Shown here piece after piece: positions 10,418-19,001 of a stretch of 64,000 nt of DNA. Positions within the stretch are counted from its first letter, which is position 1; each line of letters opens with the position of its first letter. The position numbers were made by a program, and so were the translations under genes. This DNA is from an uncultured Spirochaetales bacterium (lineage in GTDB: Bacteria; Spirochaetota; Spirochaetia; Sphaerochaetales; Sphaerochaetaceae), in NCBI GenBank assembly GCA_949288415.1, contig CASEKE010000045.1:62001-126000 (forward strand), written 5' to 3'. The notes under the pieces are model-generated. The model ran no database searches, had not been told where the DNA came from, and worked only from the letters and a program-made list of their open reading frames with translations.

Positions 10418-10747
10418 TTGGACGAGGAATCAAAGTTGTATCATAAGGCCGGCGATATTCTCGAGGAGATCATGTCCGGCATCGAGAAAGGATCTGTAGA
10501 CAGAAAAGAATTGATTGTCAGGAAAAAGTGGTCTTACATAGCTGGAAATCGTCTATGCCGATACGGATCTTTCGTCAAATGCGAACATAGTACTCTTTAT
10601 ATAAAGGCAGACAGTCGAAACTATGTGACCATATTTCTTCTTAACAGAAACGGGATTCTCCGACGGTACAACGAAGTGGTTCCGTCGGATAGGGCACTGC
10701 TGCTGTCAGTCACGTCCGACCAAAGCATGTACGGTAGCCAAAGGTGA
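10418..10747 (+). CDS. dciA: DUF721 / DciA-like helicase loader
   Basis: 109-aa protein of the DUF721 family, whose member DciA recruits replicative helicase DnaB in bacteria that lack DnaC/DnaI. A KH-like core is visible, with KWSYIAGNRLCRYGSF followed by the strand pattern TLYIKADSRNY. The start is a TTG preceded by AAGGAGA. No better ATG exists upstream. It sits directly after recF, a common location in spirochaetes and actinobacteria. Assignment to DciA rests on size, fold pattern and context. Confidence 0.8.
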   Translation: MDEESKLYHKAGDILEEIMSGIEKGSVDRKELIVRKKWSYIAGNRLCRYGSFVKCEHSTLYIKADSRNYVTIFLLNRNGILRRYNEVVPSDRALLLSVTSDQSMYGSQR

Positions 10748-10811
10748 TCGGTAATTCTTTTTCTTGCAAGACTAAGACTCCACTTTTTTCATTATTGTTC
10801 TTTCAATAGTA

Positions 10812-10840
10812 TTGACCTCAAAGGCCTTGTTCTGTAGAAT
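10812..10840 (+). promoter_or_regulatory. Promoter of rpmH-rnpA-yidC-khpB
   Basis: TTGACC (10812-10817) and TAGAAT (10835-10840) are 17 bp apart, about 70 bp before rpmH. Confidence 0.7.
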
Positions 10841-10912
10841 TCGTTAACTGGACATCTATGTCCTCAACAAACAGGAATACCGCATCACAGCGAAGAATAT
10901 TGGAGATTACTC

Positions 10913-11080
10913 ATGAGTTACAAAGGAAAGAGAACTTACCAGCCCAGTAAGATGAAGAGAACCAGAAAGTTCGGTTTCCGCGCAAGAATGGCTACCAAGG
11001 GTGGTCGTCTTGTTCTTGCTCGCAGAAGAGCAAAGGGCAGACACAGCCTGACAGTCAGCGATGAGAAGAAGCCTTACTAA
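10913..11080 (+). CDS. rpmH: 50S ribosomal protein L34
   Basis: Small basic ribosomal protein of 55 aa. The conserved core runs from [20 protein letters not shown] through [18 protein letters not shown]. Most bacterial L34 proteins end shortly after this core. Here a tail of about 12 residues ([12 protein letters not shown]) follows, and its coding DNA overlaps the first 20 nt of rnpA in another frame. The ATG has TTGGAGA upstream. First gene of the classic rpmH-rnpA-yidC-jag operon. Confidence 0.96.
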   Translation: MSYKGKRTYQPSKMKRTRKFGFRARMATKGGRLVLARRRAKGRHSLTVSDEKKPY

Positions 11081-11426
11081 GAAAGAAATCATCAGAAGCA
11101 AAGCAGAGATTGATCGCATTTTCAAGCATGGAAGAAAGATTTCGTGCGAGGGAATGCGATTGCTTGCTTTAGGCAACGGAACATCTTTCGACCGCTTCAT
11201 GATCATTCCGGCTCGAGGCTATGGAAGAGCTGTGGACCGGAACAAGCTCAGAAGAAGATGCAAGGATATCTTCCGTTGCTGGAGAGGCAGGCTGGATCCC
11301 GACCTTGATCCTGATGGAACTTCAGGTCTGGACCTGATTCTGGTAGTGTATCCGAAAAGGGTTTTCGATTTTTCCTTGCTTGAGTCCTCTTTATTGTCAT
11401 TGTTGGACAGGATCGATCGAAAATAG
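11061..11426 (+). CDS. rnpA: Ribonuclease P protein component
   Basis: Basic protein cofactor of RNase P, which matures tRNA 5' ends. The 121-aa protein carries the family signature [13 protein letters not shown], the RNA-binding RNR motif. The ATG lies inside the rpmH 3' end, a 20-nt overlap suggesting coupled translation. It ends in TAG. yidD, often between rnpA and yidC, is absent: only 84 bp separate them. Confidence 0.95.
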   Translation: MRRSLTKKEIIRSKAEIDRIFKHGRKISCEGMRLLALGNGTSFDRFMIIPARGYGRAVDRNKLRRRCKDIFRCWRGRLDPDLDPDGTSGLDLILVVYPKRVFDFSLLESSLLSLLDRIDRK

Positions 11427-11510
11427 CTCCTTCACTTCTCTTCATGCAGAGTTCCTATTCCAACCTTCGAGGCTACACGACTTCTTTTCAAAACAAAAAA
11501 CGGAGATGAC

Positions 11511-13316
11511 ATGGATAGGAATACCATCATTGCCATCGTACTCTCGGCTATTGTCATCATAGTCGGCACTACGATACAGGCAACGCTTTTCGCACCGGAT
11601 ATGACAGAGCAGACTACTGCGGTAACTGAGGAGATAATCGCCTCGGAAGAGATTGCCGTAGCTACATCCAGCGCTGCTCAAGCATATGGAAAAACTTTCA
11701 CTGCTTATGGAGAAGATCCTTCAACGACACCATTTACAGTCGAAAATGAGGTACTTTCGATAGTTTTCGACCCTGTAGGAGCTACTGTCGATGATATAAA
11801 GCTTACACAGCATCTTACGGAAGGGCAGCCTTCGAGTTTCCTTTTCAAGGATTCTGACGATGTAAATCCGTTCATGCTTTATGTCGGAGATGACCGGACG
11901 AATCCTGTCGACGCAGTATTCGATTACGAAATCAAGGAACTGAGCATGGGAATAACCCAGGTCACGTTCAGCCGCGATTTCATCACCGACGACGGAGACA
12001 TATTCACAATAAGGAAGATATTCGCCGTTCCTGACAATGACGAATACATGATACAGCTTGTAGTGAGCATCACAGGAAAGGATGGTGCAGTCATTCCGTT
12101 CAATTACGATGGAAGTTCATATTCCATCAATTTCGGACCGCAGGTAGGACCCGAGTTCAAGAATATGAGTTCCAGCTACGACTACAGGAGAGTCAACGTT
12201 CTCAGAGAGGACAAGAGCGGAAAGGACACTGTCAAATATGACAAGAGCAACAACTACGTTTCCGATCCTTCCAAACCGCTCGATTGGATGAGCCTGACAG
12301 GAAAGTACTTTGTGGCAATCGCAATACCTGAGACCGAAGGTACTGTAAAGGAGTTCTCTTCTACCTACAGGACATATGACAGCGGAGTTTCTCAGGAAAA
12401 CTATATGTACATAACCAGGATCGCTGCGAATTCCGGAGAGATCGACGATCTTTATTCGTTCTATCTCGGCCCACAGAATGCGCATGATCTTGCTCTCTAC
12501 GACAGAGCTCAGGACAACATATTCGGACTGGAGAACCACAGGCTCAAGAAGGCTATGGAGAGTTCATGGCTTTCATGGCTCGAGACTGTACTTAAGTGGT
12601 GTCTCGTAATGATCTACAAGGTTATTCCGAACTATGGTGTCTCCATCATAATCCTTACGATTCTCATCAAGCTTGCCCTCCATCCTATTTCGAAGAAGGG
12701 CATGGAATCTACGGCGAAGATGAGTGCGCTTTCTCCGAAGATAGAGGAGATCAAGAGAAAGTTCCCGGATGATCCACAGCAACAGAACCTTGCGATGAGT
12801 AAGCTGTACAAGGAGGAAGGCATCAATCCTATGGGTTCGTGCATTCCTATGCTCATACAGTTCCCGATTCTCATTGCATTCTACGGGCTGCTGAACAAGA
12901 ATATCGAACTGAGAGGAGCAATGTTCATTCCTGGATGGATTCCTGATCTGTCGATACCGGAGACAGTCGCTACTCTTCCGTTCAACATTCCTCTTCTGGG
13001 CAACCAGGTTCATCTGTTGCCGATACTCTATACGTTCAGCATGATTCTTTCGATGAAGATCACACAGCAAAGTACCACGTCCGCTTCGGGGCAGGAAGGA
13101 ATGATGAAGTTCATGACATACGGAATGCCTATCATATTCTTCTTCATCCTTTACAATGCACCGTCCGGACTACTTGTCTACTGGTCTGTGATGAACCTGA
13201 TTTCCATCGGAAGCCAGATTTACGTGAACAAGAAGAAAAAGGGCCAGTTCGTACTAGAGATACAGAAGAAGGACGAAGCGAAGGCAGAATCAAAGAAGAA
13301 GAAAAAGAGAAGGTGA
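11511..13316 (+). CDS. yidC: Membrane protein insertase YidC
   Basis: Inserts and folds inner-membrane proteins, alone or with SecYEG. The 601-aa length with a large periplasmic domain is the gram-negative type. The first membrane helix is near residues 5-27, followed by a periplasmic beta-domain to about residue 345. The conserved insertase core follows with KWCLVMIYKVIPNYGVSI, HPISKKGMESTAKM and SCIPMLIQFPILIAFYG. The tail is lysine-rich. The ATG is preceded by CGGAGA. Co-transcribed with khpB 7 bp downstream. Confidence 0.97.
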   Translation: MDRNTIIAIVLSAIVIIVGTTIQATLFAPDMTEQTTAVTEEIIASEEIAVATSSAAQAYGKTFTAYGEDPSTTPFTVENEVLSIVFDPVGATVDDIKLTQHLTEGQPSSFLFKDSDDVNPFMLYVGDDRTNPVDAVFDYEIKELSMGITQVTFSRDFITDDGDIFTIRKIFAVPDNDEYMIQLVVSITGKDGAVIPFNYDGSSYSINFGPQVGPEFKNMSSSYDYRRVNVLREDKSGKDTVKYDKSNNYVSDPSKPLDWMSLTGKYFVAIAIPETEGTVKEFSSTYRTYDSGVSQENYMYITRIAANSGEIDDLYSFYLGPQNAHDLALYDRAQDNIFGLENHRLKKAMESSWLSWLETVLKWCLVMIYKVIPNYGVSIIILTILIKLALHPISKKGMESTAKMSALSPKIEEIKRKFPDDPQQQNLAMSKLYKEEGINPMGSCIPMLIQFPILIAFYGLLNKNIELRGAMFIPGWIPDLSIPETVATLPFNIPLLGNQVHLLPILYTFSMILSMKITQQSTTSASGQEGMMKFMTYGMPIIFFFILYNAPSGLLVYWSVMNLISIGSQIYVNKKKKGQFVLEIQKKDEAKAESKKKKKRR

Positions 13317-13323
13317 AGCATAT

Positions 13324-14016
13324 ATGTACAAGGATTTCGAAGGAAAGACCGAAGCCGAAGCGCTGGAGAGGGCAAGGGCCGATCTCCGGCTCGGCGATAA
13401 CGACGATGTCTATGTAGAGGTGCTCGAGCAGACAAAGAAGAGCCTCTTCAAGAAGAGCTTCGTGAAGATCCGCGTCTATTACGGAGAGACTTCCGGAGAC
13501 GAGATGTCGGATAACGATGAGAACAATGCCATTCCCGGACAGGTGCTCGAGCCGGAGAACGACAACGAGAGAAAGATTGTTTCGTTCCTTGAGACCCTCA
13601 TCTCGAAGATGGGATACGAAGGAAAAGTGACGATCAATTTCAGGAAGGATAGCAAGCTGGGACTTGATATCGACAGTCCTTCCTCGAGCATCCTTATCGG
13701 AAGGAAAGGAAAGAATCTCGATGCCATACAGCTTCTTGTAAACGTGTATGCAGGCAACCTCGACGAGGATCTCAAGATTGTGATTGACAGCGAGAACTAT
13801 AGAATGAGACATGAGGAACTTATCGTCAGGAATGCCTACAAAGCTGCAGAGTACGTCAAGAAGAGCGGCAGAAGCAAGCTTCTGGAACCGATGAATCCTT
13901 TCGAGAGGCGGCTTGTGCACACGGCTCTCAACGAAGTCGATGGCGTCGATACGAAGAGCGAAGGCGAAGGTCTTTACAAGCAGGTCAGAATCATTCCCGT
14001 AAAGAAGAGAGGATGA
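13324..14016 (+). CDS. khpB: Jag/KhpB RNA-binding protein
   Basis: Cytoplasmic RNA-binding protein of 230 aa with a Jag-N domain (YKDFEGKTEAEALERA at the start), a KH domain (SSSILIGRKGKNLDAIQ) and an R3H domain (NPFERRLVHTAL). It is nearly always next to yidC and is implicated in cell-envelope growth and small-RNA function in Gram-positives. Its target here is unknown. Last gene of the operon, ended by a strong terminator. Confidence 0.93.
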   Translation: MYKDFEGKTEAEALERARADLRLGDNDDVYVEVLEQTKKSLFKKSFVKIRVYYGETSGDEMSDNDENNAIPGQVLEPENDNERKIVSFLETLISKMGYEGKVTINFRKDSKLGLDIDSPSSSILIGRKGKNLDAIQLLVNVYAGNLDEDLKIVIDSENYRMRHEELIVRNAYKAAEYVKKSGRSKLLEPMNPFERRLVHTALNEVDGVDTKSEGEGLYKQVRIIPVKKRG

Positions 14017-14051
14017 TCCGCTTCATAGAGCGCGATTCGAAGAGTGCTGCG

Positions 14052-14095
14052 ATTCCTCCAGGACGGTTTTTCATCCGACTTGGAGGAATTTTTTT
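14052..14095 (+). terminator. khpB operon terminator
   Basis: ATTCCTCCA (14052-14060) pairs with TGGAGGAAT (14081-14089) and a run of T follows. Confidence 0.85.
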
Positions 14096-14293
14096 ATGAA
14101 AGCATTGATTGCTAACCGGACGTTTTCAGATATCCGGTTTCTTCTTTTTCCCATATGTCGGATTTTATATTGCATCCGCTTTCGGAGTGTCCGTCGGACA
14201 AATGAACATTTTTTGCAGAGGAACATTTCCGACCGTCTTGTCTGGTTTCATTTTTCCTCAATAGACAGAGCTGTCATACTCAAAGATGATCGG

Positions 14294-14326
14294 ACAAAAG
14301 AAAAGGGCTGTCTTTCGACAACCCTT
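14294..14326 (-). terminator. Rubrerythrin terminator
   Basis: On the minus strand AAGGGTTGTC and GACAGCCCTT pair around a GAAA loop (one G-U pair), followed by TTCTTTT. Confidence 0.85.
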
Positions 14327-14346
14327 GCTCTGCTGGTGCAGTATGA

Positions 14347-14889
14347 TCAATAGTTCTTTCCGAGAAGCTCGAAGTATGCCTGAGGATGTGCACATACAGG
14401 GCAGATCTTCGGAGCGGCCTTTCCAACATGGATATGTCCGCAATTTCTGCACTTCCAGATCATCTCACCATCCTTGCTGAACACAAGTCCGTTCTCTACG
14501 TTGTTCAAAAGAGCGAGGTATCTTGCCTCGTGTTCCTTCTCGATCTTTGCGACACCTCTGAAAAGAGCTGCAATCTTCGTGAAGCCTTCCTCGTCGGCTT
14601 CCTTTGCCATCTTGTCGTACATGTCGGTCCACTCGTAGTTCTCGCCCTCTGCGGCAGCCTTGAGGTTGAGAGCTGTGGTCTGGATCTCTCCGCCTTCCTG
14701 GAGAAGCTTGAACCAGAGCTTTGCATGCTCCTTCTCGTTGTCTGCAGTCTCAAGGAAAAGAGCTGCAATCTGCTCATATCCCTCAGCCTTTGCCTTGGAT
14801 GCGAAGTAGGTGTACTTGTTTCTCGCCTGGCTCTCGCCTGCGAATGCCGTCTGAAGATTCTTCTCTGTCTTAGATCCCTTGAGTTCCAT
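14347..14889 (-). CDS. rbr: Rubrerythrin
   Basis: Non-haem iron peroxidase that detoxifies hydrogen peroxide in anaerobes. The 180-aa protein has an N-terminal four-helix diiron domain with the ligand motifs [18 protein letters not shown] and [10 protein letters not shown], and a C-terminal rubredoxin domain with CRNCGHIH and CPVCAHP. The ATG follows AAAGGAGAT inside the end of perR (20-nt overlap). Being in an operon behind PerR implies induction by peroxide. It suggests an anaerobic or microaerophilic host. Confidence 0.96.
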   Translation of the reverse strand: MELKGSKTEKNLQTAFAGESQARNKYTYFASKAKAEGYEQIAALFLETADNEKEHAKLWFKLLQEGGEIQTTALNLKAAAEGENYEWTDMYDKMAKEADEEGFTKIAALFRGVAKIEKEHEARYLALLNNVENGLVFSKDGEMIWKCRNCGHIHVGKAAPKICPVCAHPQAYFELLGKNY

Positions 14890-15292
14890 TTTGATTTATC
14901 TCCTTTGCTCTGCATTTTTCGCAGAGTCCTTCAAAAACAAGATTGTATGTGCTTATCGAGAATCCGTCATCCTTTACTTTTGCCATTTTCAGCAGATTGT
15001 CCTGATTCTCAAGCACCACGTCGAATATTCTACCGCATCGCATACATTTTGCGTGGTAGTGGGGCATCATGTTGTGATCGTATCTGTCGGAGCCGTTTCC
15101 GAGCTTTGGAATCCTTCTGATGCATCCTTTCTCTTCCAGAACCGCAAGATTTCTGTATACGGTGGCTTTCGAGATCGTAGGATAGCTCTCATGTATCTTG
15201 TCATAGACCTCTTCGGCGGTAGGATGGCAACCTAGTGAAAGAAGAGTGTTGTATGTTACTTCCTTCTGTAGAGTGTTTCTTTCCTGTTTCAT
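14870..15292 (-). CDS. perR: Fur-family peroxide-type repressor (PerR-like)
   Basis: DNA-binding metalloregulator of 140 aa. The winged helix includes the recognition segment [18 protein letters not shown]. The dimerisation domain has [15 protein letters not shown] and a C-terminal CEKC, the two zinc CxxC motifs (CMRC, CEKC). The PerR-type role is inferred from the rubrerythrin gene that overlaps its end and the operator in its own promoter. A Fur or Zur role is not excluded by sequence alone. The ATG has AGGA upstream. Confidence 0.85.
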   Translation of the reverse strand: MKQERNTLQKEVTYNTLLSLGCHPTAEEVYDKIHESYPTISKATVYRNLAVLEEKGCIRRIPKLGNGSDRYDHNMMPHYHAKCMRCGRIFDVVLENQDNLLKMAKVKDDGFSISTYNLVFEGLCEKCRAKEINQNGTQGI

Positions 15293-15305
15293 CGTCGGTT
15301 CCTGT

Positions 15306-15341
15306 TATTAGTAATATATCATTATTGATAATATATGTCAA
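15306..15341 (-). promoter_or_regulatory. perR promoter with Per/Fur-type operator
   Basis: On the minus strand TTGACA (15336-15341) and TATATT (15313-15318) are exactly 17 bp apart. The spacer holds the palindrome TATCATTATTGATA (15317-15330), and a second palindrome TATTAGTAATA (15306-15316) covers the -10 side. A repressor bound here would block the promoter, so autoregulation is likely. Confidence 0.8.
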
Positions 15342-15387
15342 TAAGATGAAGCAAATCATGCCGCTTTCTTTCTGCGCACTTTACCAA

Positions 15388-16686
15388 TCACATTTTTTTC
15401 TCGTCTTTGGGAAGAATGATGTTGAGTATCACAGCGACTATAGTTGCAACTACGACAGGACTCTTTGCGAATACCATAGTGACCCAGTCGGGGAACTGGT
15501 TGAGAGCTTCCGTTACCTGGCTTATTCCTACGCCAAGGGCAGCCGAAAGCCCTACGATGGAAGTGTTTCTGTAGTTCATAGGCTGCGAGACTACGAGCTT
15601 CATTCCTGTCATGGCTATTGATGCGAACACGCTGACTGTTGCTCCTCCGAGAACGCATTGCGGGATTGTGGTAAGTACGGCACTGAACTTGGGAATAAGT
15701 CCTGCGATTACCAGCATTGCCGCAGTCAGGGAAATGACCTTTCTGTTTACGACCTTTGTAGTCGATACAATTCCCACGTTCTGGCTGTATGTGGCTGTCG
15801 GAAGACCTCCGAACAGCGAAGCCAGGATATTCGAAGCTCCATAGCAGATTATTCCACGCTTGAGTTCGTCTCCGTCAGGTTCCCTGTTCATGCCTCCGAT
15901 CGTCGTTGCGCTCATGTCTCCGATGGCCTGTATGCTATTTATGGCAAACAGTATTGCAAAGGCGAATACCGCCGAAAGTTCGAATCTGATTCCGAACGGC
16001 ATCAGCTTCGGAAGAGCGATAATTGATGCGTCGGCTACGCTGGAAAGCGAAACCATGCCGAACGGTATCGAAATTATGTATCCGGCCGCGATGCCTATGA
16101 GAATGCTTGCAAGTTTGATCAGACCCTTTCCGAAGTGGTTGCATGTAGTCACGATCGCAAGTGTGAATATCGCTACAAGCCAGTTCTGCCATGATCCGAA
16201 GTCCGGATTTCCGCTTCCTCCTGCCATGTATGTTATTGCAGTGGGGTAGAGCGATAGTCCTATCGTGAATACGACCGTTCCCGTTATCAGAGGCGGGAAA
16301 AGATTCTGTATCCTCTTTGCGAAGATTCCTATTACGATTGCAATAGCACCGCCGACTATCTGTGCACCGAATATCTCTGCCAGTCCGAATCCCGATACGA
16401 TTGCCTGCATGCTGGATAGATATGCGAACGAAACTCCCATTATCATCGGTAGTCTTGCGCCAATGAAAAGCTGTAGGAGCGTGGATACTCCTGCAGTTAC
16501 CAGAGATGTCTGTATCAACAATACGCTCTGGCTAGGCGGAAGAGCTGCAAGATCGGCGATTATTATCGATGGCGTCACGCATCCGACTATCATTGCTACA
16601 AGATGCTGCAATGCCATCGGGAAGGCCAGATGAAGTTTCGGCATTTTGCCGTTCAGGTCGAAAAGAAGGGAATGATCATTGTCCAT
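15388..16686 (-). CDS. NCS2 family uracil/xanthine permease
   Basis: Polytopic inner-membrane nucleobase symporter of 432 aa with about 12-14 hydrophobic segments. The N-terminal region HLAFPMALQHLVAMIVGC and the central signature QNVGIVSTTKVVNRKVI are NCS2 hallmarks. The substrate (uracil or a purine) cannot be set from sequence. No convincing ribosome site precedes the ATG. Neighbours are perR and a PfkB-family kinase of the adenosine kinase type, which would fit purine salvage, but that link is only inference. Confidence 0.88.
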   Translation of the reverse strand: MDNDHSLLFDLNGKMPKLHLAFPMALQHLVAMIVGCVTPSIIIADLAALPPSQSVLLIQTSLVTAGVSTLLQLFIGARLPMIMGVSFAYLSSMQAIVSGFGLAEIFGAQIVGGAIAIVIGIFAKRIQNLFPPLITGTVVFTIGLSLYPTAITYMAGGSGNPDFGSWQNWLVAIFTLAIVTTCNHFGKGLIKLASILIGIAAGYIISIPFGMVSLSSVADASIIALPKLMPFGIRFELSAVFAFAILFAINSIQAIGDMSATTIGGMNREPDGDELKRGIICYGASNILASLFGGLPTATYSQNVGIVSTTKVVNRKVISLTAAMLVIAGLIPKFSAVLTTIPQCVLGGATVSVFASIAMTGMKLVVSQPMNYRNTSIVGLSAALGVGISQVTEALNQFPDWVTMVFAKSPVVVATIVAVILNIILPKDEKKM

Positions 16687-16783
16687 AGGAAAATGGTACT
16701 ACACTTTCCCCATTAAGCAAGAAAAAGAACTCCGTATTGTGAAAAATAAGGGAAAAAATAAAATATACTCCGAAATTTTTTAA

Positions 16784-17773
16784 TTAAAGGAAGTTTTTCT
16801 CTATATTATTTTTGAGTTCCGCACTTTTCTCTTTTGAGAATTGTGCGCCCAGTTGGCTGATGATCTCTCCTGCAAGATAGCTTGCGATTCTTCCGGAGGT
16901 CTCTACGTTCGCGCCCATTGCGACTCCGTAGAGATATCCGGCTGCGTATGTGTCGCCCGCACCTGTCGTATCTACCGGTTTCGTGGTCCCATACAGTGGT
17001 ATTTCGTACATTTTCCTTTCATGGGAAATATATGATCCTTTCTTTCCGTTTTTTATGATTGCTGTCCTGCATATCTTTCCAAGGGACTTCGCGCATTCCT
17101 TTGGATCGTAGTTGTCGAGAAGGTATCTGGCCTCTTCCCCGTTTGCAAAGACTATATCGGCATATTCTTCTATGAGGGAGAAAAACGTCTGGCGATAGCG
17201 TCCTACGGCGAACGGATCCGCTATGTCGAACGATACTAGGAACCCGGCATTCTTTTTTTCCGCCAGGACCTTCCTTATCGCTCTTTTCTGCGGTTCCGTA
17301 TCCCACATGTATCCAGTGAAATGGAATATGTCGGAACCTTTTGCACTTTCGAGATTGACGTCTTTGGCGTCGAAGAATCTGTTTGCTCCAAGGTAGGTGC
17401 ACATAGTACGCTCCTTGTCTTCCGTGACGAGGATGATCGATGTTCCAGTAGGGGCATCGTTCCCCACGAGCTCGTCCTTTACGCCAAGGGATGAAAGCTT
17501 GTGCCTGTACATATCGGCATGCTCGTCGAACCCGACTCCTCCCGCGAGTATGGTCTCAACCCCCAGACTCTTGAGGGTGACCATCGTGTTGGGGCATGAT
17601 CCTCCGCAATTGTATGCGATTTCCTTGTTCTGTATGTATGAGAGGATTTCCTGTCGTTTGTCCGTGTCTATGAGATTCATTGTACCCTTGAAAAGACCAA
17701 GGTTCACGATGTCCGTATCGTCGACCTTGACCAGATAGTCGATGAGCGGATTGCCGATTCCATATACTTTCAT
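16784..17773 (-). CDS. PfkB-family kinase, adenosine kinase-like
   Basis: Cytoplasmic sugar or nucleoside kinase of 329 aa. The N-terminus is MKVYGIGNPLIDYLVKVDD, with the GG switch region GGSCPNT, and the C-terminal PfkB signature with catalytic aspartate is DTTGAGDTYAAGYLYG. The overall form resembles the adenosine kinase branch of the ribokinase superfamily. Ribokinase or fructokinase activity remains possible. The start at 17773 is 6 nt after a perfect TATAAT with no Shine-Dalgarno, so the mRNA is probably leaderless. Confidence 0.82.
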   Translation of the reverse strand: MKVYGIGNPLIDYLVKVDDTDIVNLGLFKGTMNLIDTDKRQEILSYIQNKEIAYNCGGSCPNTMVTLKSLGVETILAGGVGFDEHADMYRHKLSSLGVKDELVGNDAPTGTSIILVTEDKERTMCTYLGANRFFDAKDVNLESAKGSDIFHFTGYMWDTEPQKRAIRKVLAEKKNAGFLVSFDIADPFAVGRYRQTFFSLIEEYADIVFANGEEARYLLDNYDPKECAKSLGKICRTAIIKNGKKGSYISHERKMYEIPLYGTTKPVDTTGAGDTYAAGYLYGVAMGANVETSGRIASYLAGEIISQLGAQFSKEKSAELKNNIEKNFL

Positions 17774-18263
17774 AACCTGATTATATACAAAAGCGGTCGA
17801 AGCATAAAGGAAAAACATGGAACGCTATATATGGTTTTCCCATGAGTTTTCCACAGGATGGGGAAATATCATATTATGTATCGTAAACCTGCTTGTTTCT
17901 TCGGTTTTCATAAAGCAATCATACATACTGTTAGATAATATATAATTACTTTATATATAAAGAATTATCGTTGTAATCTAAATATGGGAAAACAACGGAA
18001 CCGATATAAGTTTTCTATAATGGATAAAATACGATATATCAATTATATCCGAAAGTTTTCCACCGGTTTTCCACAAAAATATACACATGTTGAATTTTAG
18101 GAATAATTATTTTTAGTAATGAATTTTATTTCGAACCGTGTCACTTTGTACCTACGCTAGATGTAGCGTTATGACCTTTTCATACTTGGTTCTCTTCAGT
18201 CCGTGAAAAGTTTTGCAGTTGCTATTTTTTGCTTGGTCAGGCAGTTTCGGATGTAATGTATTT
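17774..18263. other. AT-rich intergenic region with DnaA-box-like motifs
   Basis: Nearly 490 bp without a gene. Two exact TTTTCCACA motifs (17847-17855, 18067-18075), the variant used repeatedly in oriC, and a related TTTTCCACC (18056-18064) flank a very AT-rich core (about 17925-18050). A short inverted repeat ACGCTA-GATG-TAGCGT is at 18154-18169. No coding sequence is supported. Confidence 0.5.
17780..17785 (-). promoter_or_regulatory. -10 box of the leaderless kinase gene
   Basis: A perfect TATAAT on the minus strand ends 6 nt before the ATG at 17773. The -35 (TTTATG at 17 bp) is weak. Confidence 0.6.
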
Positions 18264-19001
18264 TCAGTTATTCAGTATGGTCTGGACAGCTGCGATCGCA
18301 TATATTGCGGCTGTCTCGGCGCGCAGTATGTTTGTATGCAGCAGTACAGGCGTGAATCCTAAAGTCTCCGCCTTGAAGCATTCCTCGTCCGAGAATCCCC
18401 CCTCGGGGCCTACCATTATCGTCACATCCATTCCGCTGTTCTCTCCGAGAAGTTCCATGATGGCGCGGGTCTTCTCCCTGATTCCCTGATGCAGGATGAT
18501 TTTTGTTCCTTCGGTCTTTCCCATCGCTTCGTCAATATCGTCCAGGCTCTCCAGCTCCATCAGTCTTCCTCCTGACTGCTGTACGGCTTCCCTTACAATT
18601 TTCTCGACGCGTTCGAAATCATGTCCGACAAGACTTTTCTGTTCGCTGAACGCTCCAGGTGCGAAAATGAGCTTTTTCACTCCCGCCTCCTGAGCCTCCC
18701 GTGCGATTTTCTCGTTTTTCTTTCCTTTGCAGATCATCTGGATCAACGTGATTCTTGCCGCGGGACCGTCGTAGGCGGGCATCCCATCAAGAAAGTTCTC
18801 CGAGCTTTCACTCCTTTCCAGACGCAATGTATCTTCATCGATCAAAGTTCCGTCGTAGAGATTCTCTTTCTCGTCCTTGCATTTGAGGACCGTACCGGTC
18901 TCGAGTCGCAGGACCTTTGTCAGGTATTGTCTTTCACGCTTTGTGAGCATGTATAGTCCGTCGCTACGGATGTTGCATCCCTTTACAAGGAGAATCCTCA
19001 T
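18264..19001 (-). CDS. rsmE: 16S rRNA (uracil1498-N3)-methyltransferase
   Basis: SAM-dependent SPOUT-class enzyme that methylates U1498 in the decoding centre. The 245-aa protein has an N-terminal PUA-like domain and the SPOUT knot with GPEGGFSDEEC and the C-terminal LHTNILRAETAAIYAIA. Its ATG overlaps the upstream protease gene's stop by 4 nt (ATGA), so it is the second gene of that operon. Confidence 0.93.
   Translation of the reverse strand: MRILLVKGCNIRSDGLYMLTKRERQYLTKVLRLETGTVLKCKDEKENLYDGTLIDEDTLRLERSESSENFLDGMPAYDGPAARITLIQMICKGKKNEKIAREAQEAGVKKLIFAPGAFSEQKSLVGHDFERVEKIVREAVQQSGGRLMELESLDDIDEAMGKTEGTKIILHQGIREKTRAIMELLGENSGMDVTIMVGPEGGFSDEECFKAETLGFTPVLLHTNILRAETAAIYAIAAVQTILNN

Larger units (their letters stand above)
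14017..14346. other. Intergenic region between convergent khpB and rubrerythrin genes
   Basis: It holds one terminator for each converging operon (14052-14095 plus, 14294-14326 minus). Between them I see no gene or structure worth naming. Confidence 0.6.
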
